From RFPI01 sp964398195 (lineage in GTDB: Bacteria > Pseudomonadota > Gammaproteobacteria > Burkholderiales > Methylophilaceae): a stretch of 64,000 nt of DNA. Below are positions 1-8,932 of the stretch, one piece after another (positions within the stretch are counted from its first letter, which is position 1; every line of letters starts with the position of its first letter). The notes below the pieces were generated by a model. That model was not told the DNA's origin, did no database searches, and was given only the letters and a program-made list of their open reading frames with translations. The stretch is from the NCBI GenBank assembly GCA_964398195.1, contig CAYNLW010000003.1, positions 1 to 64,000 of the forward strand. Direction: 5' to 3'. The position numbers were made by a program, and so were the translations under genes.

Positions 1-1
1 A

Positions 2-1456
2 GATTTATCTGCCTTTAGCTATAAAAATTTGTATTTATATGGCGGTTTTTTTGACCTGCTAGCGGCTGGCCTAGAGCCCTATAGCCCTTGGTTGGTATGG
101 GACCTAAGACATTTATTAGCGGCTTTATTTGGCTTGGCGGGTATCATCGCGGTGCAGCGCAGCACCCTGCTGTTGGCGGGTCCACGCGCGGCATTTTTTA
201 GCGCGCTATTGTTATCGCTTTGTGGTGCTTGGTCAGGCGCCATGTTTACCCACACCAAGGACGTTACCTTCGCCGCCTGTATGGCGTGGGCGCTATATTT
301 CACCATACTGATTGCGCGTGACTTAAGCCATATTCGCTTGCGCCATAGTCTGCTATTAGGCTTAGCCATAGGCTTATCCATAGGCTTGCGTATAGGTGGC
401 GCGTTTGCGGTGATTTATTTATTGCTAGTGATACTGCTGGCACTGACACAAACTGGCTCGCGCCGCGCTGCATGGCAATTGGCTGGCGCGGCTATACGCG
501 GCTTGTTGCCAGCGGCATTGCTGGCGCTATTGGTTACCGCCATTTGTTGGCCTTGGGTAGTGATGGGCATCAACCATATTGTGATTGCCGCTCAATCCTT
601 CTCGCATTTTGCTTTTAATATGAACACCATCGTAGCCGGCAAATGGGTCAATATCAGCGATATTTCTGCGGCTTATCTCTTTCAATATTTATTGATACGC
701 TTGCCTGAGTTATTCCTAGCCGGCCTGTTGCTGGCGCTGTTATTTAGCCTACAAAGCCTAATGCGCGGACTTGCTGTATGGCGCACGGCTAAAGCGCTAC
801 AGATCAATCTGCCGTTGGCTGCGCTTATCATCAGCAGCGTTTTTCCTTTGTTATTTGTATTATTGGATAAACCCGTGTTGTACAACGGCATACGCCACTT
901 TACTTTTATCCTGCCACCGCTAGCGATTTGTGCCGCGCTGGCATTGAATAAAGGCTTAAGCATGTGCAAAGCCAAACCTATTTGCTATACCAGCATGGCG
1001 GCTTTGATCATACTATCGGCAAGCTATACCACTAGCCTGTTATGGCGCTTACATCCCTATCAATACACCTTTTATAACGCACTGGCAGGCGACTATAAAA
1101 GCGCGCAAACGCGATGGGAGGCAGATTATTGGTCTAGTAGTTCTTTACAAGCAGCGCGCTTATTGCAGCAATATATCGCCAATGAAGGCGCCGCAGCGCC
1201 TGCACAACCTTACCAAGTGGCGATTTGTGCCGAGGCCTTTCAAGGACAAGCTTATCTGGACGATAGATTTGTCATCACAGAAAATTGGCGCACTGCTGAT
1301 TTCTTTATATCCACCACGCATATGAATTGCCACACGGTGTTGCAAGGCAAGCTGGTAGGCGAAATTAACCGACTTGGCGCCACATTGGCGGTGGTCAAAG
1401 ATAGACGCGCTCTACAAGGCGAGCAACGCACGCCTAGACCAGCGCAACAACCTTAA
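2..1456 (+). CDS. GT-C type membrane glycosyltransferase (family 39-like), 5' truncated
   Basis: Probable polytopic inner-membrane glycosyltransferase that takes sugars from a polyprenyl-phosphate carrier. The reading frame is open to the left edge of the window, so the start lies outside; an in-frame TTG at 29 is only an internal codon. About nine to ten hydrophobic segments occupy the first 340 residues, followed by a roughly 130-residue non-membrane tail, the usual shape of GT39/PMT-like bacterial proteins. The piece with YLYGG, SPWLVWDLRH and later GLRIGGAF resembles this class. The catalytic first loop with its acidic residues would lie in the missing part. The next gene is a GtrB-type glycosyltransferase 28 nt downstream, which supports a lipid-linked sugar role. 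The specific sugar and acceptor cannot be told. Confidence 0.6.
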   Translation, partial: DLSAFSYKNLYLYGGFFDLLAAGLEPYSPWLVWDLRHLLAALFGLAGIIAVQRSTLLLAGPRAAFFSALLLSLCGAWSGAMFTHTKDVTFAACMAWALYFTILIARDLSHIRLRHSLLLGLAIGLSIGLRIGGAFAVIYLLLVILLALTQTGSRRAAWQLAGAAIRGLLPAALLALLVTAICWPWVVMGINHIVIAAQSFSHFAFNMNTIVAGKWVNISDISAAYLFQYLLIRLPELFLAGLLLALLFSLQSLMRGLAVWRTAKALQINLPLAALIISSVFPLLFVLLDKPVLYNGIRHFTFILPPLAICAALALNKGLSMCKAKPICYTSMAALIILSASYTTSLLWRLHPYQYTFYNALAGDYKSAQTRWEADYWSSSSLQAARLLQQYIANEGAAAPAQPYQVAICAEAFQGQAYLDDRFVITENWRTADFFISTTHMNCHTVLQGKLVGEINRLGATLAVVKDRRALQGEQRTPRPAQQP

Positions 1457-1484
1457 TTTTATAAAGCTAAATTTTTTTGGAGTG

Positions 1485-2504
1485 ATGCGTTTGATGCCTA
1501 GCCCAACGATACGCGGTGATGAAAAAAACTCAGCGCCTATAATAAGCGTGATTATTCCTGCCTTTAACGAGGCGGCCACTATCTTGCATACCCTGCAAAA
1601 TCTCTCTACGCAATTAAACAGCTTAAGCCAGCGCTGGGAAATTATCGTGATAGACGATGGCAGTCGCGATAACACTGCCGCGCTAGTCAAATCAATCGCA
1701 CAGGATAGCCGTACGCAATTGGTTAGATTCTCGCGCAATTTTGGTAAGGAATATGCCATCAGCGCTGGTTTGCAATACGCGCAAGGCGATGTGGTGGTGT
1801 GTATGGATGCCGATGGTCAGCACTCAGCAGAACTGATCGCCGAAATGCTGGCGAAGTGGCAAGCGGGTTACGATATGGTGTATGCAGTGCGCCAAGATAG
1901 ACAGCAAGAATCGCGCTTTAAACGCTGGGGCAGTCGGCTGTTTTATCGCACCATTAGCATGGGCGGACAAATTGATATTCCGCGTGATGCTGGCGACTTC
2001 CGTTTAATGGACAGAAAAGTGGTCGAAGCCATGCGCTCGCTGCCTGAGCGCAATCGCTTTATGAAAGGGATATACGCTTGGGTAGGATTTAAAAGCATAG
2101 GTATCCCTTATACCCCGCTGCCCAGACAGCACGGCACCAGCACGTTTTCTAAATTTAAACTGATACAACTGGCGTGGACCGGCTTTACTAGCTTTTCTCA
2201 TGCCCCTTTACGTTTATCCAGCATGGTAGGCATTGTGCTAGCGGTATTAGCGTTTATTTATGGCTTGGTGGTGGTGGTCGATAAATTATTTTTTAATGAA
2301 TCCGTTCCCGGTTGGCCTACAGTGGTGGCCGGTATGATGTTTTTATCAGGGGTGCAACTGCTATTTATCGGCATCTTGGGCGAATACTTGGCGCGCGTCT
2401 ATGACGAAGTCAAAGGTCGGCCACCCTATATCGTGGCAGAACATTATGTCGCCCCCAGCAAGCCCAGCCTAAGCCCATCAACTTCCACCAGCGCGACTGA
2501 ATGA
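1485..2504 (+). CDS. GtrB/DPM1-type polyprenyl-phosphate glycosyltransferase (GT2)
   Basis: Membrane-anchored GT2 enzyme expected to move a sugar from a nucleotide sugar to undecaprenyl phosphate at the cytoplasmic face. A GT2 domain starts with SVIIPAFNE, then has a DDGS nucleotide-binding motif near residue 57 and a DADGQH metal-binding motif near residue 108. The DAGDFRLMDR and RFMKGIYAWVGF segments are typical of DPM1/GtrB proteins. Two C-terminal transmembrane helices are followed by GEYLARVYDEVKGRPPYIV, the usual GtrB ending. The start is uncertain among GTG 1482, ATG 1485, TTG 1491 and ATG 1494. GGAG at 1479-1482 fits a later start better by spacing, but all give essentially the same protein (about 336-340 aa). 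Its stop overlaps the next start by four bases (ATGA). Confidence 0.88.
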   Translation: MRLMPSPTIRGDEKNSAPIISVIIPAFNEAATILHTLQNLSTQLNSLSQRWEIIVIDDGSRDNTAALVKSIAQDSRTQLVRFSRNFGKEYAISAGLQYAQGDVVVCMDADGQHSAELIAEMLAKWQAGYDMVYAVRQDRQQESRFKRWGSRLFYRTISMGGQIDIPRDAGDFRLMDRKVVEAMRSLPERNRFMKGIYAWVGFKSIGIPYTPLPRQHGTSTFSKFKLIQLAWTGFTSFSHAPLRLSSMVGIVLAVLAFIYGLVVVVDKLFFNESVPGWPTVVAGMMFLSGVQLLFIGILGEYLARVYDEVKGRPPYIVAEHYVAPSKPSLSPSTSTSATE

Positions 2505-2881
2505 TGTTGCGTTCCATTTCTTGGTTTGGCGTGGTCGGCGCTTGTGCCGCGATGGTGCATTACATTAGCGCAGTGATTTTGCAAGCCAACGCATGGCTTA
2601 GTCCTGCCAATGCAAACTGGGTGGCGTTTTTAATGGCATTTCCGGTGAGCTATATAGGCCATCGCAAACTCAGCTTTGCTGGCTCCACACGGCAGCATCA
2701 ACAAGCTTTACCGCGCTTTCTGTTAGTGGCGCTGATAGGCTTTGCCGGCAACCAAGGTTTATTGCTGCTCATGCTGCATTTCACCGCCCTGCCGTTTTGG
2801 CTGATCTTGGCTGTGGTCATGCTATTGATTGCGCTGATGACCTTTGTGTTGAGCAAATATTGGGCCTTTCAACATGACTAA
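2501..2881 (+). CDS. GtrA-like four-helix membrane protein
   Basis: A 126-residue protein made almost wholly of four hydrophobic helices with a short charged loop (SYIGHRKLSF) after the second. This matches the GtrA family, proposed to flip polyprenyl-phosphate-linked sugars or otherwise assist GtrB-type enzymes in cell-surface glycan decoration. The start overlaps the upstream GtrB stop as ATGA, and its own end overlaps the next start by eight bases, so translation is likely coupled. Family assignment rests on size, topology and position next to GtrB rather than on a catalytic motif. Function as a flippase is family-level inference. Confidence 0.8.
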   Translation: MMLRSISWFGVVGACAAMVHYISAVILQANAWLSPANANWVAFLMAFPVSYIGHRKLSFAGSTRQHQQALPRFLLVALIGFAGNQGLLLLMLHFTALPFWLILAVVMLLIALMTFVLSKYWAFQHD

Positions 2882-3749
2882 AGCGGGCAAAATCAAAGCC
2901 GACATAAGCAAATTAATCATCTGCGCAGACGACTTTGCCATGCATCAGGCGATTGATGAGGCTGTCTTGCAATTAATCCGCGCCGGCAAACTGACCGCCA
3001 CTGCCTGTATGGTGCTCAGCCCACGCTGGCCGCAAGCGGCTACTGCCATCAATGCTGAAATACGCAGCAAAGCAGCGATAGGCTTGCATTTAGACTTTAG
3101 CCAATTCGCTGACGCCATGCCCTTATCGCGCTTGATCTTGCGTTGTTACACTGGGCAAATAGATGCGCAATGGGTGAGCGATAGGATTCATCATCAATTG
3201 GATTTATTTGAACAAGCCTTAGGCAGTGCGCCTGACTATATCGACGGCCATCAGCATGTGAATCAATTGCCGGTAATACGCACTGCCCTGCTACAAGCCA
3301 TGCAACAGCGTTATGCCCATCATCGCTATCAAATGCCTTGGCTAAGAATCGCTCAACCGCCGCTAAGCTGGCATTTCAAGTCGAATATCATCGCCCTGCT
3401 GGGTGCAGCCACACTCAAGCGCATGGCTAAGCAAGCCGGTATCGCTTACAGTCCTGTGTTATTGGGGGTGTATGACTTTAATCGTGATGCTACCGGCTAT
3501 CAGCAATTATTGAGCCAGTGGCTGCAGCAAGCCAGTCGCCACCCTAGCGCCGCGCTGATGTGTCATCCTGGGCTGGCTAGGCAAACTGGCGCTACCAGTG
3601 CTAATCAATCCGGCAGCAGCTGTGATAACCAAACAGATGATGCGATTGCGGCAGCCAGAGCCATAGAATTTAGCGTATTACAACAGCTAGACATGGCTGC
3701 CTTATGCCAAGAGCATCATATTCAACTTAGCCGACAGCCTAGCAAATGA
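2874..3749 (+). CDS. ChbG/HpnK-type carbohydrate deacetylase (YdjC fold)
   Basis: A 291-residue cytoplasmic protein of the ChbG/HpnK (YdjC) polysaccharide deacetylase family. Metal and catalytic motifs are visible: ICADDFAMH near the N terminus (the aspartate pair of the family), IGLHLDF (histidine near residue 65), DGHQHVNQLP near residue 120 (HxxH-like), and MCHPGL near residue 225. Family members remove acetyl groups from chitooligosaccharides (ChbG) or act in hopanoid side-chain maturation (HpnK). No other hopanoid genes are in the window, so I favour deacetylation of a lipid-linked or glycan-linked N-acetyl sugar made by the neighbouring glycosyltransferases. It overlaps both neighbours (8 bp upstream, ATGA downstream). 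Confidence 0.85.
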   Translation: MTKAGKIKADISKLIICADDFAMHQAIDEAVLQLIRAGKLTATACMVLSPRWPQAATAINAEIRSKAAIGLHLDFSQFADAMPLSRLILRCYTGQIDAQWVSDRIHHQLDLFEQALGSAPDYIDGHQHVNQLPVIRTALLQAMQQRYAHHRYQMPWLRIAQPPLSWHFKSNIIALLGAATLKRMAKQAGIAYSPVLLGVYDFNRDATGYQQLLSQWLQQASRHPSAALMCHPGLARQTGATSANQSGSSCDNQTDDAIAAARAIEFSVLQQLDMAALCQEHHIQLSRQPSK

Positions 3750-5341
3750 TGAGTCCATTGACCCAACTCCCGCAACGTACGCAACGCTTAATCATCATGG
3801 CGCAGCTGATTCTGCTATTGGCCTGTGTGGGCTGGCTATACGACCAGTTGCGCCCCGTGCCCACGCAAGCGCCTAGCGCACCATTGCAGTGTATTTCTTA
3901 TTCGCCGTTTTATCAGGGCAGCAATCCCACTAATCCGCATACCCACATCTCCGCCACGCAGATTGAACAAGACCTGCGCCAATTGCATCAACAGTTTAAT
4001 TGCATACGCACTTATTCAGTCGGGCTAGGTTTGGACGCAGTGCCCGCCATCGCGCAAAAGCTAGGTATGCAAGTGTATTTGGGCATCTGGATAGGCTGGC
4101 TAGAGCAAGATAATCAGCAACAGATACAGCGCGCCATTCAACTCAGCCAGCAATACCCCAACACCATCAAGGCCTTAATCGTGGGCAATGAGGTATTGCT
4201 GCGTGGCGAACAAAAACCGGCGGCTATGCAGCGCTATTTTCACAGCATTAAACAGCGCACTAACACGCCCATTAGCTATGCCGATGTATGGGAGTTTTGG
4301 CGACAGCATCAAGCTTTGCAAGAAGATGTGGATTTTGTCACGGTGCATATTCTGCCCTATTGGGAAAATGACCCGGTGGCGATACAACAGGCCAATCAGC
4401 ATATCGCCAATGTGATGCAACGCTTACAGCAAAGCTTTGATAAACCGATTTTAATCGGTGAGACCGGCTGGCCATCGCAAGGCCGCCAGCGCTTTGGCGC
4501 GCAACCGGGGGTGCGTAATCAAGCGATCTATCTGCAAAACTTCTTGCAATTAGCGCAGCAAAAGCATTGGCAATATAACCTGATAGAAGCCTATGACCAG
4601 CCTTGGAAGCGCGCGCTAGAGAGCACGGTGGGTGGCTATTGGGGCATCTATGATGTGGATGGCAAAGCCAAGTTTGTGCTAGGCCAGCCACTGGCAGAAC
4701 GACAAGACTGGCCCTTGTTATTGCTGATCACGGCCTTGCTAGGCTTAACCAGCGTGCTGCTGATACAGCAGGGTCGCTTGCAGTTGGCGGGTGGCCAGTC
4801 TAATGCAAGGGCTTGGTCGAATCGCATTAGCTTTGTCTGTTGGCTATTGTTGAGCGCCTTGCACCTGTATATCCAAATCGATTTTGTGCTGATGAATAGC
4901 ATACGTTTTAGCGATTGGATGCAATTGCTCAGCGTCAGCCTATTGGGCAATGGTTTGTTATTGTGCGGCTTATATCTGCATCATAGCCAAGCACAAAGCG
5001 CGCTTTATCGCTACCATAGCCGCTGGCTGTTGGTCTTGTTGTGCTTGATTGCCTTGCTATCCTCGCTCAGCCTGATATGGGATGGGCGTTATCGCAATTT
5101 CTTAAATCCCTTATTGCTTATCCCAGTGGTGAGTTTTAGCTTGCACAGCCTATTGATTGCAGCGCTCAAGCTGCATATTGCGCGCCGCTTGGCGCTAGTA
5201 TTGGCCAGCTTGTTAGGCGCAAGCGCGTTGATTTTATTATGGCTGGAGCCTAACAATTTAAGCGCGCAAATTTGGCTGGCGCTGAATCTGCTATTGGCTG
5301 CTTTGTTGTTATGGCATCGCGCCGATAAAACAATCCATTGA
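3746..5341 (+). CDS. Membrane-bound GH17 beta-glucanase/transglycosylase-like protein
   Basis: A 531-residue protein with an N-terminal signal anchor (about residues 14-34), a periplasmic GH17 domain (about 45-315) and about six transmembrane helices in the C-terminal 200 residues. The GH17 general acid is E149 in VGNEVLLRGE and the nucleophile is E239 in IGETGWPS; both catalytic glutamates are present. GH17 acts on beta-1,3-glucans, and proteobacterial versions fused to GT2 domains behave as transglucosylases. This one lacks a GT2 domain and may remodel the product of the next gene. Start ATG 3746 overlaps the upstream stop (ATGA). The last codons and the stop lie in a 16-bp tandem repeat. 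Exact linkage specificity is unknown. Confidence 0.85.
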   Translation: MMSPLTQLPQRTQRLIIMAQLILLLACVGWLYDQLRPVPTQAPSAPLQCISYSPFYQGSNPTNPHTHISATQIEQDLRQLHQQFNCIRTYSVGLGLDAVPAIAQKLGMQVYLGIWIGWLEQDNQQQIQRAIQLSQQYPNTIKALIVGNEVLLRGEQKPAAMQRYFHSIKQRTNTPISYADVWEFWRQHQALQEDVDFVTVHILPYWENDPVAIQQANQHIANVMQRLQQSFDKPILIGETGWPSQGRQRFGAQPGVRNQAIYLQNFLQLAQQKHWQYNLIEAYDQPWKRALESTVGGYWGIYDVDGKAKFVLGQPLAERQDWPLLLLITALLGLTSVLLIQQGRLQLAGGQSNARAWSNRISFVCWLLLSALHLYIQIDFVLMNSIRFSDWMQLLSVSLLGNGLLLCGLYLHHSQAQSALYRYHSRWLLVLLCLIALLSSLSLIWDGRYRNFLNPLLLIPVVSFSLHSLLIAALKLHIARRLALVLASLLGASALILLWLEPNNLSAQIWLALNLLLAALLLWHRADKTIH

Positions 5342-5371
5342 TAAAACAGCCCAGTGATAAGACATAGAGAT
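5324..5371 (+). repeat. Imperfect 16-bp tandem repeat, 3 copies, across a stop codon
   Basis: Three consecutive 16-base units start at 5324, 5340 and 5356: GATAAAACAATCCATT, GATAAAACAGCCCAGT and GATAAGACATAGAGAT. The first unit encodes the last residues of the GH17 membrane protein and its stop (TGA 5339-5341) spans the first junction; the others fill most of the short gap before the next gene. No obvious protein-binding palindrome is seen. Confidence 0.8.
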
Positions 5372-5394
5372 AGTTAAAGAAAGGTAAAAACTGA

Positions 5395-7986
5395 ATGCGT
5401 GTAAGTGTGATTAAACGTGCTGCAGCGGCGCTATTATTTGCCGCAGCGTTTGCTCTTAGCAATTATGCTATCTGGGCCTTTACCAATCGCGCCTTGCCCT
5501 TAATCGCCGCACCCAAACTGATTCACGGCTTTGCTTATAGCGGCTTTAGACTAGACCAAAGCCCATTAGAAAAAGAATACCCCAGCACCGCCGAGCTGGA
5601 CCAAGATATGACCATTATCAAACCCCTGACCAGCCGGATTCGTTTATATGGCGCCTTGGAAAATAGCGAAATCATAGGCCTAGCCGCCAAGCACGGCATC
5701 TTAGTGACAGCGGGCGCGTGGATAGGCACGGACGACAAAGCCAATCAGCGCGAAATTAACGCGTTAATGGCCAAGATTAAGCTATATCCCAATATCGAAC
5801 GCGCCATTGTGGGCAATGAGTCTTTGTTGCGTGAGGACGTCAGCGCCGAGCAGTTAATTGAATATATCCAGCAAGTCAAAGCCAAAAGCAAAAAGCCTAT
5901 CTCGACTGCCGAGCCTTGGCATATTTGGGAAAAGCACCCCGAGCTAGTCAAGCAAGTGGATTTTATTGCCGTGCATCTGTTGCCCTATCACGAGGGCTTG
6001 CCTATAGAACGCGCGGTGGATTACGCGCTAGAACGATATCAAGCGCTGTCTAGAATGTATCCCAGCAAAAAAATTGTCATTACCGAAATCGGCTGGCCTA
6101 GCCGTGGCCCGACCTTGGCCGAGGCGGTGGCGTCTGAGCTAAATCAGGCCAGATTTGTACGCGAATTTTTAGCGCGCACCGCCAAACAGAAATATGACTA
6201 TTACCTGATGGAAGCCTTTGACCAGCCGTGGAAACAATCCTTAGAGGGTTGGGCTGGTGCGTATTGGGGCATGTTTGACGCCGAGCGTGAGAAAAAATAT
6301 TCGCTAGACGGCGCTGTGCCACGCGATGATGAATGGACAGAAAAGGCCTTGTGGTCAACGCTATTAGCCTTTATCCCCATCGCCTTGCTGGCCTATCGTT
6401 TTAGCGCATGGCGTATAGGTGGCAGAATTTCTTTAGCGGTGTTGCTGCAAGCTTGTTTGACCACCTTGGTCATCGCGTGGAATTTGCCCGTTGATTATTA
6501 CTACACTTTGCGCGATTTTGTAGTGTTAATCGCCTTGATTATCGGCATGTTGCTGACCTCGGCGATTTTGATGATCTATGGTGTGGAATTTAGCGAGGTG
6601 TTATTTAAAGGCGGCTGGCGCCGCAATTATCAACGCATGAAGCCATTGCCCGCCAAGCAACAGCAATTTGTCTCTATTCATTTGGCTTGTTATAACGAAC
6701 CACCAGAGATGGTGATTGACACCATTAAAAGCCTAGAGCAGCTGAATTATCAGCAATTCGAGGTATTGGTGGTGGATAACAATACCAAAGACCCCGCTAA
6801 GTGGCAGCCCATACAAGCCTATATGAGCAAACTGCCCAAGCATTTTAAATTTTTCCATCTGCCACAATGGCCGGGCTTTAAAGCCGGCGCTTTGAATTTT
6901 GCACTTAGCCAAACCAATCCCAAAGCGGAAGTGATAGGCGTGGTAGATGCGGATTATGAAGTGACCCCAGATTGGCTATCCGACTTGGTACCGCACTTTG
7001 CTGTGGCGAATGTGGCGGTGGTACAGGCGCCACAAGCGCATCGCGAGTGGCAGAATAATTTCTTTAGACGCATGAGCAACTGGGAATTTGAAGGCTTTTT
7101 CCGTATTGGTATGCACCACAGACACGAGCGTAATGCGCTGATCCAACACGGCACCATGACCTTGGTGCGTCACCAAGCTTTGTTGCAACAGGGCAAATGG
7201 TCGGAATGGTGTATCTGCGAAGATACCGAGTTAGGCTTGCGCTTATTAGAGGCTGGTTATGAATTGCGCTATATCGATGATAATTTCGGGCGTGGCTTAA
7301 CGCCGGCAGATTTTAAAGCGCTCAAGTCGCAACGCTTCCGCTGGGCGTTTGGTGCCATGCAAATCCTTAAGCACCACTTTAAGCGTTTGGTGGGCGATTC
7401 CACCTTAACCCGTGGCCAACGCTATCACTTTTTAACCGGCTGGTTTGGCTGGCTAGGCGACGCCTTGCAGTTGATTTTCACGCTAGGCTCGCTAGGTTGG
7501 ACTGGCGCCATGCTGATGTTCCCCAAGACCTTTAGTATGCCGGTCAGCATTATGATTATTCCTATCCTGTGCTTTTTAGCCATTAAAGCCGTGATGGGGC
7601 CGGTGTTATACCGCAAGACCATGTCCTGCTCTTGGCTAGATATCTTCGGCGCTTCACTGGTCAGCCTAGGCTTGTCGCATGCCATCGCCAAGGGGGTGAT
7701 TATGGGGCTGATTAAAAAAGACGGGGTATTCAAAGTCACCGCTAAAGGGCGCATATTGGGCAGTCACTTTGATAGAGTGAAACCGGTGTTAGAAGAACTG
7801 AGTTTATTGCTGTTATTAGTGATATGCAGCATGGCCATGTTGCTTACCCGTGGCCTGCATAATCTAGATGCGCAGTTATGGGTGTCTATGCTGGCCTTGC
7901 AAAGCCTGCCCTATATCAGCGCCGTGGCTTGTCAGTGGATTAGTTTATTGCCCGACCGGGCAGTTGAATCTAGCCAGTCGCGCTAG
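5395..7986 (+). CDS. NdvB-like GH17-GT2 fusion, beta-glucan synthase/transglucosylase
   Basis: An 863-residue inner-membrane protein: signal anchor (about 8-35), periplasmic GH17 domain (about 42-310), helices near 315-400, a cytoplasmic GT2 domain (about 425-665), then further helices to the end. GH17 catalytic glutamates are E142 (IVGNES) and E231 (ITEIGWPS). The GT2 side shows ACYNEP near 431, DAD at 518-520, CEDTELGLRL near 608 and QRFRW at 646-650, the processive-synthase pattern. This domain order matches Pseudomonas NdvB, where GT2 makes beta-glucan and GH17 branches or cyclises it. A product such as an osmoregulated periplasmic or cyclic beta-glucan is inferred. The ATG follows AAAGG at a short distance. 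It ends one base before the convergent kinase gene. Confidence 0.88.
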   Translation: MRVSVIKRAAAALLFAAAFALSNYAIWAFTNRALPLIAAPKLIHGFAYSGFRLDQSPLEKEYPSTAELDQDMTIIKPLTSRIRLYGALENSEIIGLAAKHGILVTAGAWIGTDDKANQREINALMAKIKLYPNIERAIVGNESLLREDVSAEQLIEYIQQVKAKSKKPISTAEPWHIWEKHPELVKQVDFIAVHLLPYHEGLPIERAVDYALERYQALSRMYPSKKIVITEIGWPSRGPTLAEAVASELNQARFVREFLARTAKQKYDYYLMEAFDQPWKQSLEGWAGAYWGMFDAEREKKYSLDGAVPRDDEWTEKALWSTLLAFIPIALLAYRFSAWRIGGRISLAVLLQACLTTLVIAWNLPVDYYYTLRDFVVLIALIIGMLLTSAILMIYGVEFSEVLFKGGWRRNYQRMKPLPAKQQQFVSIHLACYNEPPEMVIDTIKSLEQLNYQQFEVLVVDNNTKDPAKWQPIQAYMSKLPKHFKFFHLPQWPGFKAGALNFALSQTNPKAEVIGVVDADYEVTPDWLSDLVPHFAVANVAVVQAPQAHREWQNNFFRRMSNWEFEGFFRIGMHHRHERNALIQHGTMTLVRHQALLQQGKWSEWCICEDTELGLRLLEAGYELRYIDDNFGRGLTPADFKALKSQRFRWAFGAMQILKHHFKRLVGDSTLTRGQRYHFLTGWFGWLGDALQLIFTLGSLGWTGAMLMFPKTFSMPVSIMIIPILCFLAIKAVMGPVLYRKTMSCSWLDIFGASLVSLGLSHAIAKGVIMGLIKKDGVFKVTAKGRILGSHFDRVKPVLEELSLLLLLVICSMAMLLTRGLHNLDAQLWVSMLALQSLPYISAVACQWISLLPDRAVESSQSR

Positions 7987-7987
7987 C

Positions 7988-8932
7988 CTAAGCGTTAGAT
8001 TGCGCCATCATGGCGGCACCCAACATGCCGGCGATATCGTCAGATTGCGCCAGATGAATTTGCAATACACCGCGCAGCACAGGAATTAAATCTTGCTCTA
8101 GTCGCGCCTGCAAAGCCGGCATGATCAAATCATGCGCTTGTATCACCCCACCGCCCAACAGGATATGTTGCACGTCCAATAATTTACATGCATGCGCGAT
8201 AGCGCTAGCTAGATACTGCCCCGCCATCACAAACGCTTGTTGCGCCTGGGCATTGCCAGCACGCGCTAATTGGGCAATTTGCTGAGTGTCTAGCTGTTCA
8301 GCACTGACACTCAGTTGCGCAAAGTTTTTACTAATGCCACCGGCCGAAGCGTATTGCTCTACACAGCCATGATTGCCGCAACCGCATAATCGACCGCCCG
8401 CCTCTACAATTAGATGACCAAACTCCATAGCCACGCCATGATCGCCAGCATACGGCTTGCCAGCATGGATAAAGCCGCCGCCTATACCGGTGCCTAGACC
8501 GATATAAATCAGGCTAGCGGGCGCAGCTAAGCCAGCCAAATGATATTCCGCCAAGGCTGCGCACAAAGCGTCGTTTTCTAGTAGCACAGGGCGTTTTAGC
8601 GCAATGGATAAGGGACCAGCGATATCCACATCAGATAAACTGGGCAAGTTAGGCGATTGCGAAATCAGCTTGCTTTGCGGGTGGATAAAGCCAGGGAAGC
8701 CTATGCCTATGGATTGCACCGCAGGATATTGCTGTAGCACGGCTTGTAATTGCGCTTGCAGGATATGCAAGATGGCTTGCTCGGCCTGCGCGGCGCTGCT
8801 TGCCTGACATAGGCCAGCAAAATTAGCATGCACGCGATGTTGATGGATTAACTGGCGCTGCTGGAATACCCCGATACGCAGATTGGTACCGCCTACATCA
8901 AGGCCTATATAGAGGCTAGCGCTTGACGACAT
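7988..8932 (-). CDS. ROK-family sugar kinase (probable glucokinase or fructokinase)
   Basis: A 314-residue cytoplasmic kinase that phosphorylates a hexose with ATP. The N terminus has the phosphate-binding IGLDVGGTN motif. The central GLGTGIGGG loop is followed by EFGH and the ROK zinc cluster CGCGNHGCVEQYAS. Start ATG at 8932 is chosen because it overlaps the malQ stop as TGATG and has GAGG eight bases upstream; a longer reading frame begins at 8962. Placed after malQ and the GH57 gene, it can phosphorylate glucose released from alpha-glucans, feeding pgi. The ROK fold alone does not separate glucokinase from fructokinase or N-acetylhexosamine kinases. Its 3' end is one base from that of the convergent NdvB-like gene. 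Confidence 0.88.
   Translation of the reverse strand: MSSSASLYIGLDVGGTNLRIGVFQQRQLIHQHRVHANFAGLCQASSAAQAEQAILHILQAQLQAVLQQYPAVQSIGIGFPGFIHPQSKLISQSPNLPSLSDVDIAGPLSIALKRPVLLENDALCAALAEYHLAGLAAPASLIYIGLGTGIGGGFIHAGKPYAGDHGVAMEFGHLIVEAGGRLCGCGNHGCVEQYASAGGISKNFAQLSVSAEQLDTQQIAQLARAGNAQAQQAFVMAGQYLASAIAHACKLLDVQHILLGGGVIQAHDLIMPALQARLEQDLIPVLRGVLQIHLAQSDDIAGMLGAAMMAQSNA

Noticed and set aside
2874..3749. Hopanoid biosynthesis HpnK
   Set aside because: The family fits, but no other hopanoid gene is in the window and the neighbours are lipid-linked glycan genes, so only the broader ChbG/HpnK deacetylase call is kept.
4338..4691. Minus-strand frame inside the GH17 gene
   Set aside because: The GH17 catalytic motif is on the plus strand, and the antisense product is featureless.
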